Source: Litoditis marina
Lineage: Eukaryota; Nematoda; Chromadorea; Rhabditida; Rhabditidae
Assembly (NCBI GenBank): GCA_964036275.1
Contig: OZ038436.1
Span: 20,115,904-20,179,903 of the forward strand
Reading direction: 5' to 3'
DNA: 64,000 nucleotides
The notes beneath the pieces are model-generated. The model was not told where the DNA came from, made no database searches, and worked only from the letters and a program-made list of their open reading frames with translations. The position numbers and the translations under genes are program-made. Positions 10,371-23,626 of this stretch are shown here, piece by piece. The number at the start of each line of letters is the position of its first letter. Within the stretch, counting starts at the first letter, position 1.

Positions 10371-12788
10371 AGGTCAGTATTTCTATATGATTATATAGCA
10401 AATGATCATAGCTGAGTTGTCGTTTGAACTCAATACACATCATAATCAACTAAGTCGAAACGCGAAACAACGAGATCAAACTACAAACACGGCGGCAGAA
10501 AGCAAGACACACCGTATATAGTTCGTTTCACCAATCGATGACTTTCTACAGTAATCTTTCAAAAATTCAAACGCATTTATCTAATCAACAAACAGAATTT
10601 TAGATTCACTGCTCAGTATGACTGTAGTACCCAAAGTGGAAAACGAAATCACAAAGTTTGAACTATGTACAACACCTACAAGATATGATAAATTCACCTA
10701 AAAGTTTTATAATCTTACTGTAGAGGGCTATTGTTTCGTGAAACAGACTATAGGCTTGCTTTGAAAAAAGCTCCCAGTAAATTACGCATGCATTGTTCTG
10801 TACTCTGTTTTCTGTCGTGTAGCGTACAGTTGTACCCAAAAATGCATAGCGAAGCGTATTAAATATTTGTTTTTATAACACCTCTTTCTCTCATTCAACA
10901 TAAATACTCCAACCGAAATCATAAAATTATTTTTAGCTCACGAGTTTATTTGCCATTTCCAGTGTCTGGTGTCTCGTAACGAGATGGATCCCGAGACCCA
11001 CAAGTCGTCTGTACATATTGATCGAAAGTAATTATTCCTGTTTTCATACGTACAAAGTTTAATAAATTTTATTCTGAGATCAATAAACAGAGAATGACCC
11101 GAACCTGAAGCAACACGCATAGGTAATAACCAAAATGAGCAGAGTGGAGAGTAGTTGCCTTAGAATAAGCTCTCAGTAAACAATTAACTGACGTCGATTC
11201 GGTTATTTTACAAACAGAGATGTTTTGAATAAAGGTATTGAGGGAGTAGAAAACATAAGAAATACAAATCATAAAAGCTCTCTAAACTCTGTGAAAGCGT
11301 GTTTAGTTCTAAGAGTATTGACAACGACCTACCATGATCACAAATAACATACTATACAAATAATCTAGCATGCATATTACTCAAAAGATTACAGCAAACT
11401 ACCAATCTAGCTCGAGCGAGAGGCCAGTAATACATATACTAGTAATAACAAAGAAATCAGGTGAAACGTGTTACATGTACTGTGACTCTACAAGTTTCAT
11501 GGGACTCAATCTATTATCTGCTATGTGTTCCGAGGTGAACTTATCATAGTCAAATGCATGAACGTGGACCGTTAATAGTTATTAATATTCACTCGATGAT
11601 TACATTTACATTCACTTATATACTTATATTATAGTCTTATACCGATAGTCTAGTGTCAATAAGGGGCCGAGCCTGGAAGTTTGGCCGTTGGCAGTGAACC
11701 TCGCTAGCATGCATAACCTTCTGCATGGAGGGTCGTTGGAGGGAGGACCAGATAATATAACCGGCCTGCAAATATATATGTTTATTGAAACGTTTGACTG
11801 TGGTTAAACTGTCAAGGTGTGTCAAGGTATGAAACCTTTAGAAGGCTGGAAAACGGTGTATACTCGCTCATAAACAATTTCAGTCAATTTTTCAGAAATG
11901 GAATTCATCACATGGATACACAACATGTGAACCTTTTTTTTTGATCTGATTGAACATTTTCAATCAGCCTAAACATTATGATCGTCCAAAGACTTTTTTG
12001 GGGCAGATACACGCCATTCAATCTCCTTATTGAGACCGGCTTCTGGTTATCTGCTTTCAGCTGTGTAGGTTTAAAGGGGATAAGAGCTATGAAGCTCAGA
12101 GGTACTTTGCGGAAGTTCCTAGGCCGGATCAGTGAAATTGTGATGGAAGTTCAGTTTCACATCATCATCGAACATTTCTGATTGTAGTTGCAAAATTTGG
12201 AAAAAAAAAGTTTTCCTGATAAGTCATGTCGCTGTTTTCCTAAGATGTCGAGAAAGATAAAATCGAATTTAATTTCTCATTCGAACCTTGTATTTGAGCG
12301 GTTGATTTCAAAACGTTTATCTCAGTTGGTCAGTCTCTGAATTCATTTGTAGTAATAATGCTATTCAAAAATCAACTTTGACTACAGTTCACAATAATCA
12401 GACAGTTCCGAACGTACGAGGTAGAGATTTGACCGCCTTATCGCCTAAAACTATAAGCCTGTCTCAGCAGCTCTGCGCACGACCTTATTACATCCTAAGA
12501 AAGCTGATTTTCGGTTTTCTTCTTGGAAGTCTTCTCGGTTGATCCATCTTAAGTACAGCAGCTACAGATCTTCAGACTGGATAATAACTACAACACTTTA
12601 AGCGGAACGGAGCAGCCCGATTAGCGTGTCTAAATCCGAAATCCCCCAGAGAGCTGCTGGCCATCATGTACTACCACACATCAGGTGATAAAAAACGTAC
12701 AGAAGCAAAATTAGAGCACGTATAGCATTCAAGTGCAGAAGTACGTATGTTAGCGCGTTTTACTTGTATTTTTCACGTTTTACGTAAA
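10371..12788. other. Intergenic, repeat fragments only
   Basis: At 10468-10520 lies a family A end (GATCAAACTACAAACAC, then GACACACCGTAT). No reading frame here is convincing, and the short ORFs at 10938-11120, 11637-11825 and 11978-12181 match nothing recognisable. Confidence 0.5.
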
Positions 12789-14292
12789 CTATTGATAAAA
12801 AATTACCTGCACAGTGACGACCACAAGTAGAATAGAAGCGATGCACCAGGGGATGATTGGGTCGGCACAACGAGCTGAGACATGGGGAGAGGTCTGAAAG
12901 TGAGAGCTAGATGGAATGACTTGCACATACAATATTTTCGCCGGAACGTAATAACTGCAACTCAGACACGGAATTATCTAGAAAATACTAACCTGAACAC
13001 AAAACGAAGATAGGACAAACCGCCTAGGTTTGCGTTTTTAAAGTTTTTGAAGAGCATTTTCGGGAAATAATGTGTTGGAGAGTTATGAAAATAGCTTACC
13101 CGAACAACTTCGACCGGTGCAGCGACCTGATTGTGCTGGATATCGCAGTCTCCCTCCTCTTTCTGAAAAGAACAAATATAAGGCAACATTAAACGTATTT
13201 CTATTTCACATTGAAACTTATTGTAGTTTCGAAAGACGATGAAAATAGATGAAACTCACGATAACTGTTTTGTAGCAGCATACAAAGTCGGTCGTGTTAG
13301 CGATCGGTCGCTCCTTGTCGCGGCCCACATCCGACAGATCACAGGTTATCACTGGAACAGGAAAGATTAGTTAGAGATAAAATCGAGAACCAGTTGTGTC
13401 ACCTAAACATTACGAACAGGAAGAAACATCGACTTGGGTATATTTGATCTACAGAAACTTTATAACTGTTGAATCATACGCTAGAAGTAATGATGGAACT
13501 ACAATTATGAATGAACTGAAAAGTTTGCGCTTCCCGATCTTCCTTGTAGCTATCTTATTCCACGTGCAAGCCCTTGGAAGCAGTACATTTCGCAGAATGA
13601 CTTTTGTTCATTAACACTTTATTAGTTCCGGTCTATTAATATTATTCAATTTGGGTTGCATTCGTGGAAAAATTACGCGTCTCGCGTCACGCAAGTCATT
13701 TCAATTCCCGTTGATTAGCGCTCCAATCAGACATTACTAAACTTTGGGTTACATTTAACGCTAGAAAAGTATATCTCATACAAAACAATTGCAAAACTTG
13801 CTCTGGATCTAATCCCAAGATTGCACTTCTCAGAAGTACGCAGTACAATCTGTTCTTTCCACTTAACTTCTGCCAAAACAGAGATTATCGTCATTCTAGA
13901 CTATGTGAGTGCATAGAGTGGGTGTTTGGAACGATTATCATGCGCAAAATACGAAATACATCATCTATCCCCTCCCCACTCACTTGTGAATAATTGTATT
14001 ATAAAGAATGACCAAATCTTATTTGTAGTTTCGTAGTTTGATCTTGGTAGACGCGATATATTAAAATTTTGGCAACGAGATCTAACTACAAACACAGCTA
14101 ATAAGGCAACATGACTTCGAAAAGAATCTTACCTGTGCCGCAATCGTTGAGTTTGTGATGTTCGGGTGCGCAGAGTGGCATATATGCCTCGGGCACTTTC
14201 AGGTAGTCGTTGCACGCATTCTCACAGTAGACGGTACGGAGTACGTCGCCGGAGACGAAGGAAACCAGAGCGATAATCAGAAGAACTTGCAT
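12789..14292 (-). CDS. Small Cys-containing secreted or membrane-anchored protein, four exons
   Basis: On the minus strand the exons are 14292-14133, 13351-13260, 13162-13100 and 12893-12789, giving 139 residues with consistent phases (1, 0, 0). The ATG directly follows TTTACAG, a likely spliced-leader acceptor, so this start is preferred to the upstream in-frame ATG at 14304. Residues 1-15 (MQVLLIIALVSFVSG) form a signal peptide. About ten Cys are spread through the mature part (YCENAC, PLC, NDC, ITC, VCCY, GDC, ARC, PWC). A hydrophobic stretch, CIASILLVVVTV, lies four to six residues from the end, so it could be a type I membrane anchor or a GPI-replacement signal. The protein family is not recognised. 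An N-glycosylation site (NTT) is present. Confidence 0.68.
14022..14097. repeat. Short foldback, family A, in intron 1 of the small Cys protein gene's neighbourhood
   Basis: TTTGTAGTTTCGTAGTTTGATC at the left end pairs with GATCTAACTACAAACACAG at the right end across about 25 bases. The right-end motif is the hallmark of a family found at least nine times in the window. This copy lies in intron 1 (13352-14132) of the minus-strand gene. Confidence 0.6.
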
Positions 14293-14317
14293 CTGTAAAC
14301 ACACCTAGATTAGAAGA

Positions 14318-14400
14318 CGAATGACGTGAAGTTACGTGAAACTGTACAAATGCACGTGAAAGAGTTGACGTGGGCGGAGATGTGAAGAGAACGTGAGAAG
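14318..14400 (-). promoter_or_regulatory. Cluster of ACGTG motifs upstream of the small Cys protein gene
   Basis: Five ACGTG cores occur at 14324, 14334, 14354, 14368 and 14391, one of them a full CACGTG E-box, within 75 bases immediately upstream of the minus-strand start at 14292. This is far denser than in neighbouring DNA. It may be a bHLH-type regulatory cluster, though no TATA box was identified. Confidence 0.35.
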
Positions 14401-17400
14401 GTGAAGTAGAATTAACAAACCAGATTCAATAAAAGTGACAATCAAGTTCATCAGTATAATGATGAACCAATATGAAGTTATGGATTAAAACCGACGGTTT
14501 AGAACACATAACGTAAGGTCACGTTAGACTATATGAACGGAAGTGAATAAGTTGACGTCGGCAGAGACGTGACTTGAGGAAACGTGAGATTTAACAAACA
14601 ATTGAATATACTTTCTGACAGTGTCATGTATTATCCTCTCCTGCTCCGAATTGTATGTGGTTTGCTCACAATTACGGGGAGATAATGGCAGAATTGATAA
14701 GCCGCACAATAATCAGAACTTCGTTAAGTGAAATGTCTTCAGGGATGATAATGGTATATTACAAGATCAGGGACACTAAATCTAGAATACTCGGAAAACT
14801 CAAGAAACCAAGACTTGTGAGCCGAAACCTCATTCTCGTAAACTGCCCACCTCGCCATTATAAACTCGTTCCGTATACGGACATAGAACTAGGTAAATAC
14901 CTTATTGAATTGGTTATTTGCATTTCTAACGGCATTTAGCATAAAAAGGAGCTGAGCGGGGAGTGGGAGCTCAGTAGCACTAAGTATATTTGCCCCTATC
15001 ATTCTTCGTGTCTTTTTCTACACGAAAGTTAGCAAACAGTGAACGATAAATATCACCTATTGTCTAGTGAAAAGACAGGAAGTGGACAGAATACAAATGC
15101 AGACAAGTTGAATTAATTACTTTCTTGGAACTAACGCGGAGTTGAAAAAAACACTTCTAGAGGATATTATAAAAACATGGCTGTTAATGAATGTATTTCA
15201 CAGATGGTAGATTTGCAAATGTCCAACTACTTCCACTTTCTTGCAGATCACTTTTTAGCTAATAGCTGAGATCCTCATGCATCTACAAGTGACATCGTTT
15301 CAGAGAAAAAGTAGACAGATAAGCCGCAGATGTGTGCAATGAACAGATACCAAATGGAAAGAAAACATGTTTTGAACTAAGTGAGACATTGAAATGCGCC
15401 GGCTCATCTAATTTCCTTTCTACTCAAAGGTTTCTGTATGTGAGGAAAGGTTTACTCATCGTAGAACTCATCCAATAGTCTAATAAGTATGAAATCGTCT
15501 CCGAAACTTAGTGCTGTTTCGAAGGAATTTTCATAAATACTTTGAAACTGTGTTATTGAAATGACTGCTGAGTTGATTTTCTTCTCTTTAGTTCTGAATA
15601 AAGTGTAGTATGATTCGGTGATCACTCGTAAGTAGTTTAGTACCAAATTTACTTCCTACTGATAAGGCTATAATGTCACAATCAGAAAAAGTTATTATGT
15701 TTGATCAGTTATTTTCTGAAATGTTAACTACTTGAACCCGGTTCAACCGGTATCAAATTAGTGAAAAATTCTCGTATATAATTTGCAACGACTTCGCACT
15801 CGCTTCTTGCAATAGGCTGGTTGTTAGCGATGATTAGTTCTCAGAAACTCAGATTGCGGGGTAGTTTTGATTTTGTTTCTCAAATCGCACGGAAAATAAG
15901 TTCTGTCATTTAGAATCATTAACACACTAACAGTCAGAACTGCTGAATGAAAAAGGGAGTGCCAGTTCAGAAACTGCTTAGTCTCTCTCCGTTCTTTCAC
16001 TTATTAACTGATCAAAACAAAAACTTTCCCACGATCTTGTTGTTTACAACGTTTTGCTAAACACTGGTCTGTTATTTCAGTTGAACTTTTTCCCACGAGT
16101 AATTGGGGGAGATATGTGTTGTTTTCGACTTGATAGCTATCTAATTACAAGTTTTTTGGAGAGGGGCATGAAAAAGTGGTTATCTTGGTAAAATATGCAC
16201 AACCTGCCGGCTACAAGCCAGCCGGGCAGTGTGCGTGATGATAATATTCAAATCGATGATTCTAAACTGCACCAGGAAGCCCCGCCCCACTCTCAGCGTG
16301 GTCTGTGGTCGCCGGGGCAGCCTGCCGGCAACCAGGAACAAAATAGGACGCGGCGGACCGCGGCTAGCAATTCCAATAACAATGACTCAGCACAACATGC
16401 CATCAGGCGGCAGGCCTGAATTATAAGTGACAAATATGAGACGGAAATGTATTGAAGGCGTGCTCTTGGAATGTTTTCGGGAACTAGTGTTTGGGAACAA
16501 TTTTATATTCGACGTGAGTGATTTAGGGGGTCAGAATGTTATATTTACATGAAATGATAGTTGAACATTCCCTTGAAATGTAGAAAACATCAGCGATAGT
16601 GCAAATTATCATTCCATTCACTTTCATGCAGATGCTATGGCCACTATTCGATAGCGGTGCAGTTATCTAGAGGTATATTTGGGAATGTTCTGGACCGAAA
16701 TAAAATTTTCTGAAACCGGATTCTGGAAATACTTCAACAAGCGACGTACGCGCTTGATAAACGTGAATCCACCTTCCATATTGGATAGTTGGAGTTTCAT
16801 CTCGGTTCGTGTCAGATTTTACGGATTTCTACCGAAAAGTCCGCCTATGGCTGTTTGGTCTCTCTTTCCCTATGCGCTATGTAGTGGAAACGGGTTGGAT
16901 ATTCACGTACAAATATAGTTCGGTACATTGAACTAGCAGCACAATCCCGTTATAAACACAGTGAAAGAGGACAGCATACATTGTATTGGTTCGCTCTGAA
17001 AAGCGCCAACCATATTATTTCTCGAATGTTGTTTCAATAGGAAAAGAACAACTCATCGCCGCTCGTGGTCAACTCGAGAAATTGTTTTCAATAAATAAGT
17101 CACAGCGTTCATGTCTGTACGCATAAAATTATGTCAGTCCGTTCTCTAGTCTCTACCTGTACGCTCTGTACTGGAAATGTGTGTGATATTCTCCTACATT
17201 GTATAACACAACTAGTTTCCGCACTTTCTTAACTCTTATCATATTTTACACGTTTGCCGTGGCTAGACGTTCGACTGGCAGTTCGAGTTTTGTGGCAAGG
17301 ATTAGGTTCTGACGCTCTCAGGGACTTAGCCTCTGAAACTACGAGCCAGTGCAGCATACCGAGGAAGTTCTCTGGATTTGACGGTTTAGTTTGCGATAAA

Positions 17401-17840
17401 GTACCGGATTAAAGTGAAACGACAGTTCACTATAAGCCGCGGCGGGACGTTGTCGTAAGCAAACTACGAAATATGAAATAAGAACGTGCACGCCAGTCAG
17501 ATACTGAGCATGTACCTGTAATAGTCTTAGTTACTATGTGAACGTTGGAGAAGGACTATTAGGTGGATCAATCCTACCGCTTGAGTCCCCTAAACCGCAG
17601 TACATTTATCATTTGCAGTTTGAAGGACCGATGCGTCGGGGTTGGTACACACACTCGTACCACTTTGAGTGGTACTGCAGGTGTCAGCGTTTTTACGTAA
17701 CTACTGTCCCACAAACTTTTTGGTACAATCACCGTTGTCCAGCGCTGCTCAATTGCATGTAATATCTAGGGCGCGTAACAGGGTAACCATATCCTTTTTC
17801 TTCTCAACTTTCCCTCCATTCACCCATTTGGAGTGCCACA

Positions 17841-17898
17841 TACTATGTGGAAGTCACGTGTTTAATCGCGAATAAATCTATTCTATTCTATTCTATTC
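17841..17898 (+). repeat. LINE-type 3' tail, family 2, with (TTCTA)n end
   Basis: TGTGGAAGTCACGTGTTTAA followed by TCGCGAATAAA and then repeated TCTAT units. A sister tail in reverse orientation at 36602-36665 has the same CACGTGTTYAATCGCGAATAAA core but ends in (ATT)n. A shared core with a variable microsatellite end is typical of non-LTR retroelement 3' ends. Confidence 0.55.
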
Positions 17899-18847
17899 TT
17901 AGAACTGTTTGTTGATAAATAGGTAAAGTCGATGGTACGAAATTAGAGGTGGGCGTATGTTCAAAATTTCTACACTAGCCTCGCAGATATTACTCTTTGT
18001 TCTTTGTAAATGGTAAGTATGATTTCATAGAACCGCTCGAACCGTGCAACTCGAGTTTAGTGGGATCGAACTGAGCAACAGAACGATCTGAATTGTTTGT
18101 GCTAGCCGCTTCACTACTGAGTTTTGCTTGAGAGACAATTTCTTCCGAAACCGCACATAAAAATTCTCACACAGAAACAATTGAGATGCACAGTACGCTC
18201 ACTTCTTTCCTCGATTGATGACTGTACGTGTACGTGTTCTAGTATTGGATAAAACTCATCAATTAGATTGATTACAATGTTTGATGCTCAGAATGTTTCT
18301 TTGAACGGAACTGCTAACTAGGCTCCAAACATCGTTTTTTCTGCTTTTGAGCCTTGGAAACCCCTGCTTTGCAAGGCACACAAGGAAGGATAATGCAGGA
18401 TTCAAGGGAATTGAGAGCTAATGAATACTGAGAAGGACACTACGTTATCGATATTTCTGGATACATATTAATTCGGAGGGTACGATACATGAATCTATGT
18501 TGTAGGGAAAGGTTGGCAAATCGCATTCACTACTGGGGAATTCAAAAGAGGAAATCGTGTTATTTTCATTCTTGTTTGGTAGGGAAATACGGTAGTGAAC
18601 ATAATATCAACTCACAACTACATAACCTGAAAACAGAAAGCTGGACATGTGAACCAAGTTTTAAGTTTTATTTCCATTGAAATTCATTAGTAGAAACGCA
18701 CGGAAGGGGAGAATCTGTAGGTTGCTAATCTGTTCCGTTCAGAGAAATGTTTTATGTGTCTACGATTGTACGAGGGGAGAAGGTTACGTGAAAACTAGTT
18801 TGTGATGGTCGCAATTTGGTAACACGTCCCGAACAGGAAGAGTAGCA

Positions 18848-18942
18848 ATGAGAGAGATGGAAGAGAGAGAGATAGAAGAGAGAGAGAGAGAGAGAGAAGA
18901 AGGAGAGACAGAGAGAGAGACAGAGAGAGACAGAGACTTGGA
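18848..18942. repeat. (GA)n-rich microsatellite
   Basis: An interrupted run of GAGAGA with occasional C and T substitutions. It is purine-only on the plus strand over most of its length. Confidence 0.8.
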
Positions 18943-20639
18943 CGGAAGGAAAGACTCGTCGACTCTTACGAACTGCAGTTGAAAAAGTTATAAAAAAAGT
19001 TATATAGGCATTTCAAAACGAATGAAATGAAAATAGAAACCTACAAGTTTATAGGATTAGGATAAGGTTGAGTGTTACACTTCTCGGAATAAAGACGTAA
19101 CTCGATCTGTTTTTAGCCTGGAGAAACTAATGAAGGCGCGGCGAAACAGCCAACACGGAACCAAACGAGCGCTCTATCGACCTTCTTTCTCATGCATTCA
19201 TTAGCATTGCGGAACTAAAGTACTACTTCTGAAACATAAAAACAGAATAACAGGAACATGATGGAGATTGCTTCTATTTTGAGAAAGAGAGTAGTAAAAG
19301 GTTGTACTCCCCCGTAACAAGCTGATGGCATTAGAGATAGAAAAGTGTTATTGTTTCATGTATTCCAGAACAGATGTGAATGTCTCTATTAATTGCATAT
19401 TGCGTGGAGGGAACGTTTCGCAGTTTCCCAGGCGGTGATTATGGAAATTTTGAAGAACCCAAACTTAGATTGTTAATTGTTGTGTGCGTTCAAGGTACTA
19501 ACATCGAAAAAAGAGATGTCGGTCACATGATAGAAAGATAGCTATCGGAAATAGCTATAAAAAGACAGGTATTGTAATTTTCCGTCATACAGATCAGAAA
19601 TAGTAAAATAAAAGTAGAAAATTTCGAGATTGCAGTTATTTTTCGGTTTTAAAGAATGACAGTCTCTGTCTGATAAGTGTTTTCCACGTAACGTCCCGAT
19701 ACTAACATGTCTGACGAACCAGTAGTAATACTGGTTTACGCGAATGATATAGATCGTGATCGGCAACTACACGGAACTTCGAAGTGAGAGACAACATTTC
19801 GGCTATAGAAGTGACATTAATTGTAGTTTGATCTGCCTTTGGAGCAGAACTTGCCACTTCCGACTACAACGACCAAAGAACATAGAGCACATACACGAAT
19901 ATGTATCGTTTCGGCCTGTATTTCCCTAAACGAACTCTCTGAGTAACTCACTCGCAGAACTTATGACCTGCATAAAACTCAGAGATTTAGAGACATTTCT
20001 CTGCGGAACTGTCGGAATCCGTGGTGATTCAGGAGAATGCTCCCAAACCAAGCGTACGATCGATCAACGCATATTCCGCTTCAAGTTTCATCTGACTGTT
20101 TTCTTTCACGTGCCACGTGCAAATTTTACTATGTCAAGAACTTTTCGAGTTGTTGAAGAATAAAAAAGCTGAAAATTTCGTAATTCAAAAAGCGAAACGT
20201 TGTAACAGTTTCCGTTTTTCCGCCAACGAGACATAATGGCTCCACTGATGCGGTTCACATTGCATGTAAATCAAGTTCTGATAATTTCCCACCCAGAAAT
20301 TTCCCACAACGGTGTACGGTGTAGAACGAAATTCACACCCACACAATTTTTGTCGAAGAAAAAGTAAAAAGTAGTTTCTTACATGTTTACCCTCTAAGTT
20401 GAAACTAATCTCCAACATCTGATCCTCTGTCTAATTCCGTGCGTTCGCATAAGCCCAGATTCTGGGAAGGCGAGCGATGTTTGCTGGCAAAAACATTTGT
20501 TTTGCAGGACTTTCGCCTGCAGCGGCCCCATATTTTTAGATAACAGCCAATGAGGAAGTAGAATCAATATGCTAGTACTTCCGGGACGAGAAAAAAAACG
20601 AATGGCAGATGTTTTAATGCCCCATGGGCAACCCAGCGG

Positions 20640-21000
20640 CTATTTCTGATCACTCAGGACATTGTGGTTCCATTTGCAGGATTAGTAGTATAAGGGGATT
20701 GAAAAAAAGTAATTTGCTTTACAAAGACTATAATTTAAGTCTGGAAAATTGTGAGTTTGAGGTTGGTTGGAAAATCAGAAGCTGAGCAACTTTCTGATAG
20801 ACTTATGGACCGCCAATGGCAATTTCTGATCACTCAGAACATTGTGTTTTCATTTGCAGGATTAGTAGTAGTATGGGGAGAATAAAAAAAGGAAAAAAAA
20901 ACTGCTACGAGAAGATTGTAATCGAGTTTGGAAACTTAAGGAAAGAGTTTGAGGATGTTTCTAGGCTGGTTATTGAGTGAGCGCTTAGAAGACTGAGAAG
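20640..21000. repeat. Diverged tandem duplication, about 180 bp per unit
   Basis: The segment beginning ATTTCTGATCACTCAGGACA at about 20641 is repeated from about 20823 with a few substitutions (ATTTCTGATCACTCAGAACA, then CATTTGCAGGATTAGTAGTA in both). Both units continue into purine-rich poly(A)-containing sequence and a GTTTGAGG motif. Confidence 0.7.
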
Positions 21001-22611
21001 GTTTACTTCAACAAACTTTCACTGATTTTACTTTTGCATAAGCAATTTTTTTTTCGAGTAGGTTCAATTCTATTCTCAACTACATAGTAGAGTTGATGAA
21101 AAGGTTATGGCATTTGATTGACATCTCCGCTAGAATCATAACCTGTAATTGGAAACAAAAGTCCGAGAAATGCTCTCCGATTCCAAACTAACCTTACGAA
21201 AAATAGATGATCCCAGTTGATGTATTAGCTTCACACATAGACTTTCAATTATAACTGAACACCACTTTTGAGATCGCTCTTTGTCTAAGTAAAGATTACT
21301 GGTTAAAGAGTAGGTTCTAAGCTAAACATTGGTTCTTGTTATCGAAACATATCTTGTGCTGTATGAATGTACTTTGATGTCTCCTTTCCCATCCCCATGA
21401 GATGTTTCATTACTACTTCCGCCCTCATTACTGCTTTTACCATGGCGACACGTGATATTTCGCTGTTTCTACCTCACGATCAATAAGGAAGACCAAGGGG
21501 GGGGGGGGTCGTTTTTGCAGGTTCTAAGAATGTTCCTATCTATACTTGGAACTCGTCCTGACTGAAACAAATGAATAAACTATATATACTTTGTTTGTGG
21601 ATGTACGTAAAGGGATTATGCTTTTTTAAGATTCCGGGAATGTCCTCGATTGAAACAGTTTTGATCTGTGAAAAAAGCTCAAATGATTATTGTTTTCATA
21701 GAAACATAATGTATCTTGTTCATACAAGCACAGTATTTTCTTGAAATGATTTCCGTCATCTAGTTTTCCTCAAATGTCAATGATTATATACCGAGTATGG
21801 GGGGGGGGTTGCTTTTTTCAGAGGTTACCATCTGTACTTCTCCCACTCCTCGTAACTAAAACAAGCGAAGCAATTATTAAGAGGTGAAGCATATATGCGT
21901 GGGCTCTATTTCAGAACGTCTAATTACAGACTGACAAAATAGCTGAAGAAGTTGGAAAAACGGTTTTATATATAGACGAAGCAGCGAATGAAAACTCTGT
22001 AGATTGCTTTGATCGGATTCTCATTATGTCTCCATGAAACATCAGTATTTTATCTTCGTTTTGCAAATCACAGCAGCTCAAATGACATTCTAGCTGAACA
22101 ATTATGAGAGGTTGAACTAAAGAAAATTTACCATTTCTGTAAAACCCAGTAGAAAACAAGCAGTTCCTGGAAAACAATTCAACTAATAATACGCATAGTT
22201 GAGAACTTGTGCCCCGGTAAGAGGTACTGTTTTCCACAGCATAAATTAAGTTACACAGTATAATTCATTTAATTCTCACTGAGACCCATTGGCATCGTGC
22301 CAAAATTTTCCAAGGACTGTTTCCTGTGCAGACATAAGTATTCTAACGACTTTTTTCATTTACATGTTCTTATGGAACTGAACAACCGCTAACATAGCTT
22401 TGTAGTTTTGTGAAAAACTCCTAAGTGGTAAAAAAAAGAGCTTGGAATATTCATTGGCACGCTGCCAAGTGTCAGTAGGAATGACCGAAACTATATCAGT
22501 GGGCGATTTCGATAGTTTGTAGTTTCTATTTTCACTTTGTTTCGTTGCACATTTTTTGTTATCACCCACATAAACTGGTTGAACACAGTACAGACAACCA
22601 GGAAGAACCCA

Positions 22612-22742
22612 TACCAGAAGTAAATTGGATAGTCACGTAAAGTTGTCATTCTAATGAGGAATCATGCCCTTTGTCATTGAGTTCTGCTGTGTTAAACATG
22701 TTTCACGTGACTCTGCAATTGATTTACAGTATATTTATGTCA
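22612..22742. repeat. MITE-like element, family B
   Basis: It starts GAAGTAAATTGGATAGTCAC and ends TTTCACGTGACTCTGCAATT. It matches the copy at 37706-37852 along its whole length except for a short internal deletion. Confidence 0.65.
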
Positions 22743-23626
22743 AGTGTACCTGGGGAAAGAATATTGCAAACATGTTTAATAATTTATTTGTTTACATATA
22801 CTGCACATCAATAATTTAGCATAACGCAAGACGTTGGGCAAGTAAACGCGAGGAAACGTACTCGGAAAGAGGTTGATAAATACAATAAAAAGTTACTTTG
22901 GCAAGAAGAAAGTTAATTTAATCGAAAGTAAATAAATATCAAAGGTATAATATTTTCACCACAACTGGCGCTCTAATTATTAAAGCTACGCGGAAGCGAC
23001 TAAGGCAAAACAACAGTCCACACCAGTAAACAATTGGATAGCTGATAAATTAGCATAAATTATTAATAAAAACAAAGTAGACAAACGAAAAAACTATTAC
23101 TAGTAAAATGAATAATGTTTGGTTCAATTGGAGGATGAGATTCATAAATAGTTGAGGATCTAATACTCAGAGATAGGCTAACTAATTAAACTTGGCCATT
23201 AGCAGAAAAACCGATCTCTTGCACTTTTAATACGTAGGGAAATCACATGAAGGTATTACGTAATTACACTAATAACGTAGTTACATCACGAACAACTCCC
23301 CCGTGACTTTCAGTGTTGCACGGTCTAATTGTTCGGTAATGGGTGCGAAAAAGAAGTATCTACGAGAAGAATAAATTATAAAAATGTTAAAATCAAACCT
23401 CTTGAAGGTACGCGAAAAGGCTAGAAAGTATCTGAGCATCTGCGGAATGTTTCAATGAGATTTGTAGAAAATTTTTGAAACACCGATTCGATCATTACAT
23501 AAATTCATTAGATTTATGATTTATAGTCGTGGGTTATTTATTGCTCAGTTTCACATGTTTTGAGCATGGATCACGAAACGAAATAAACACAAAATAACAT
23601 GGAAATAGTTTCAGACTTTTTCAAAC

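Larger units (their letters stand above)
14606..20639. other. Gene-poor stretch with scattered repeats
   Basis: No gene is supported. The ORF at 14655-14939 (94 codons) has no recognisable motif. Notable items are a GC-rich island at 16195-16425 with CCTGCCGGC repeated, a family A-like end near 16950, a LINE-type tail at 17841-17898 and a (GA)n array at 18848-18942. Confidence 0.5.

Noticed and set aside
18848..18942. CRISPR-like or structured array
   Set aside because: It is a simple purine microsatellite, and the genome is eukaryotic.
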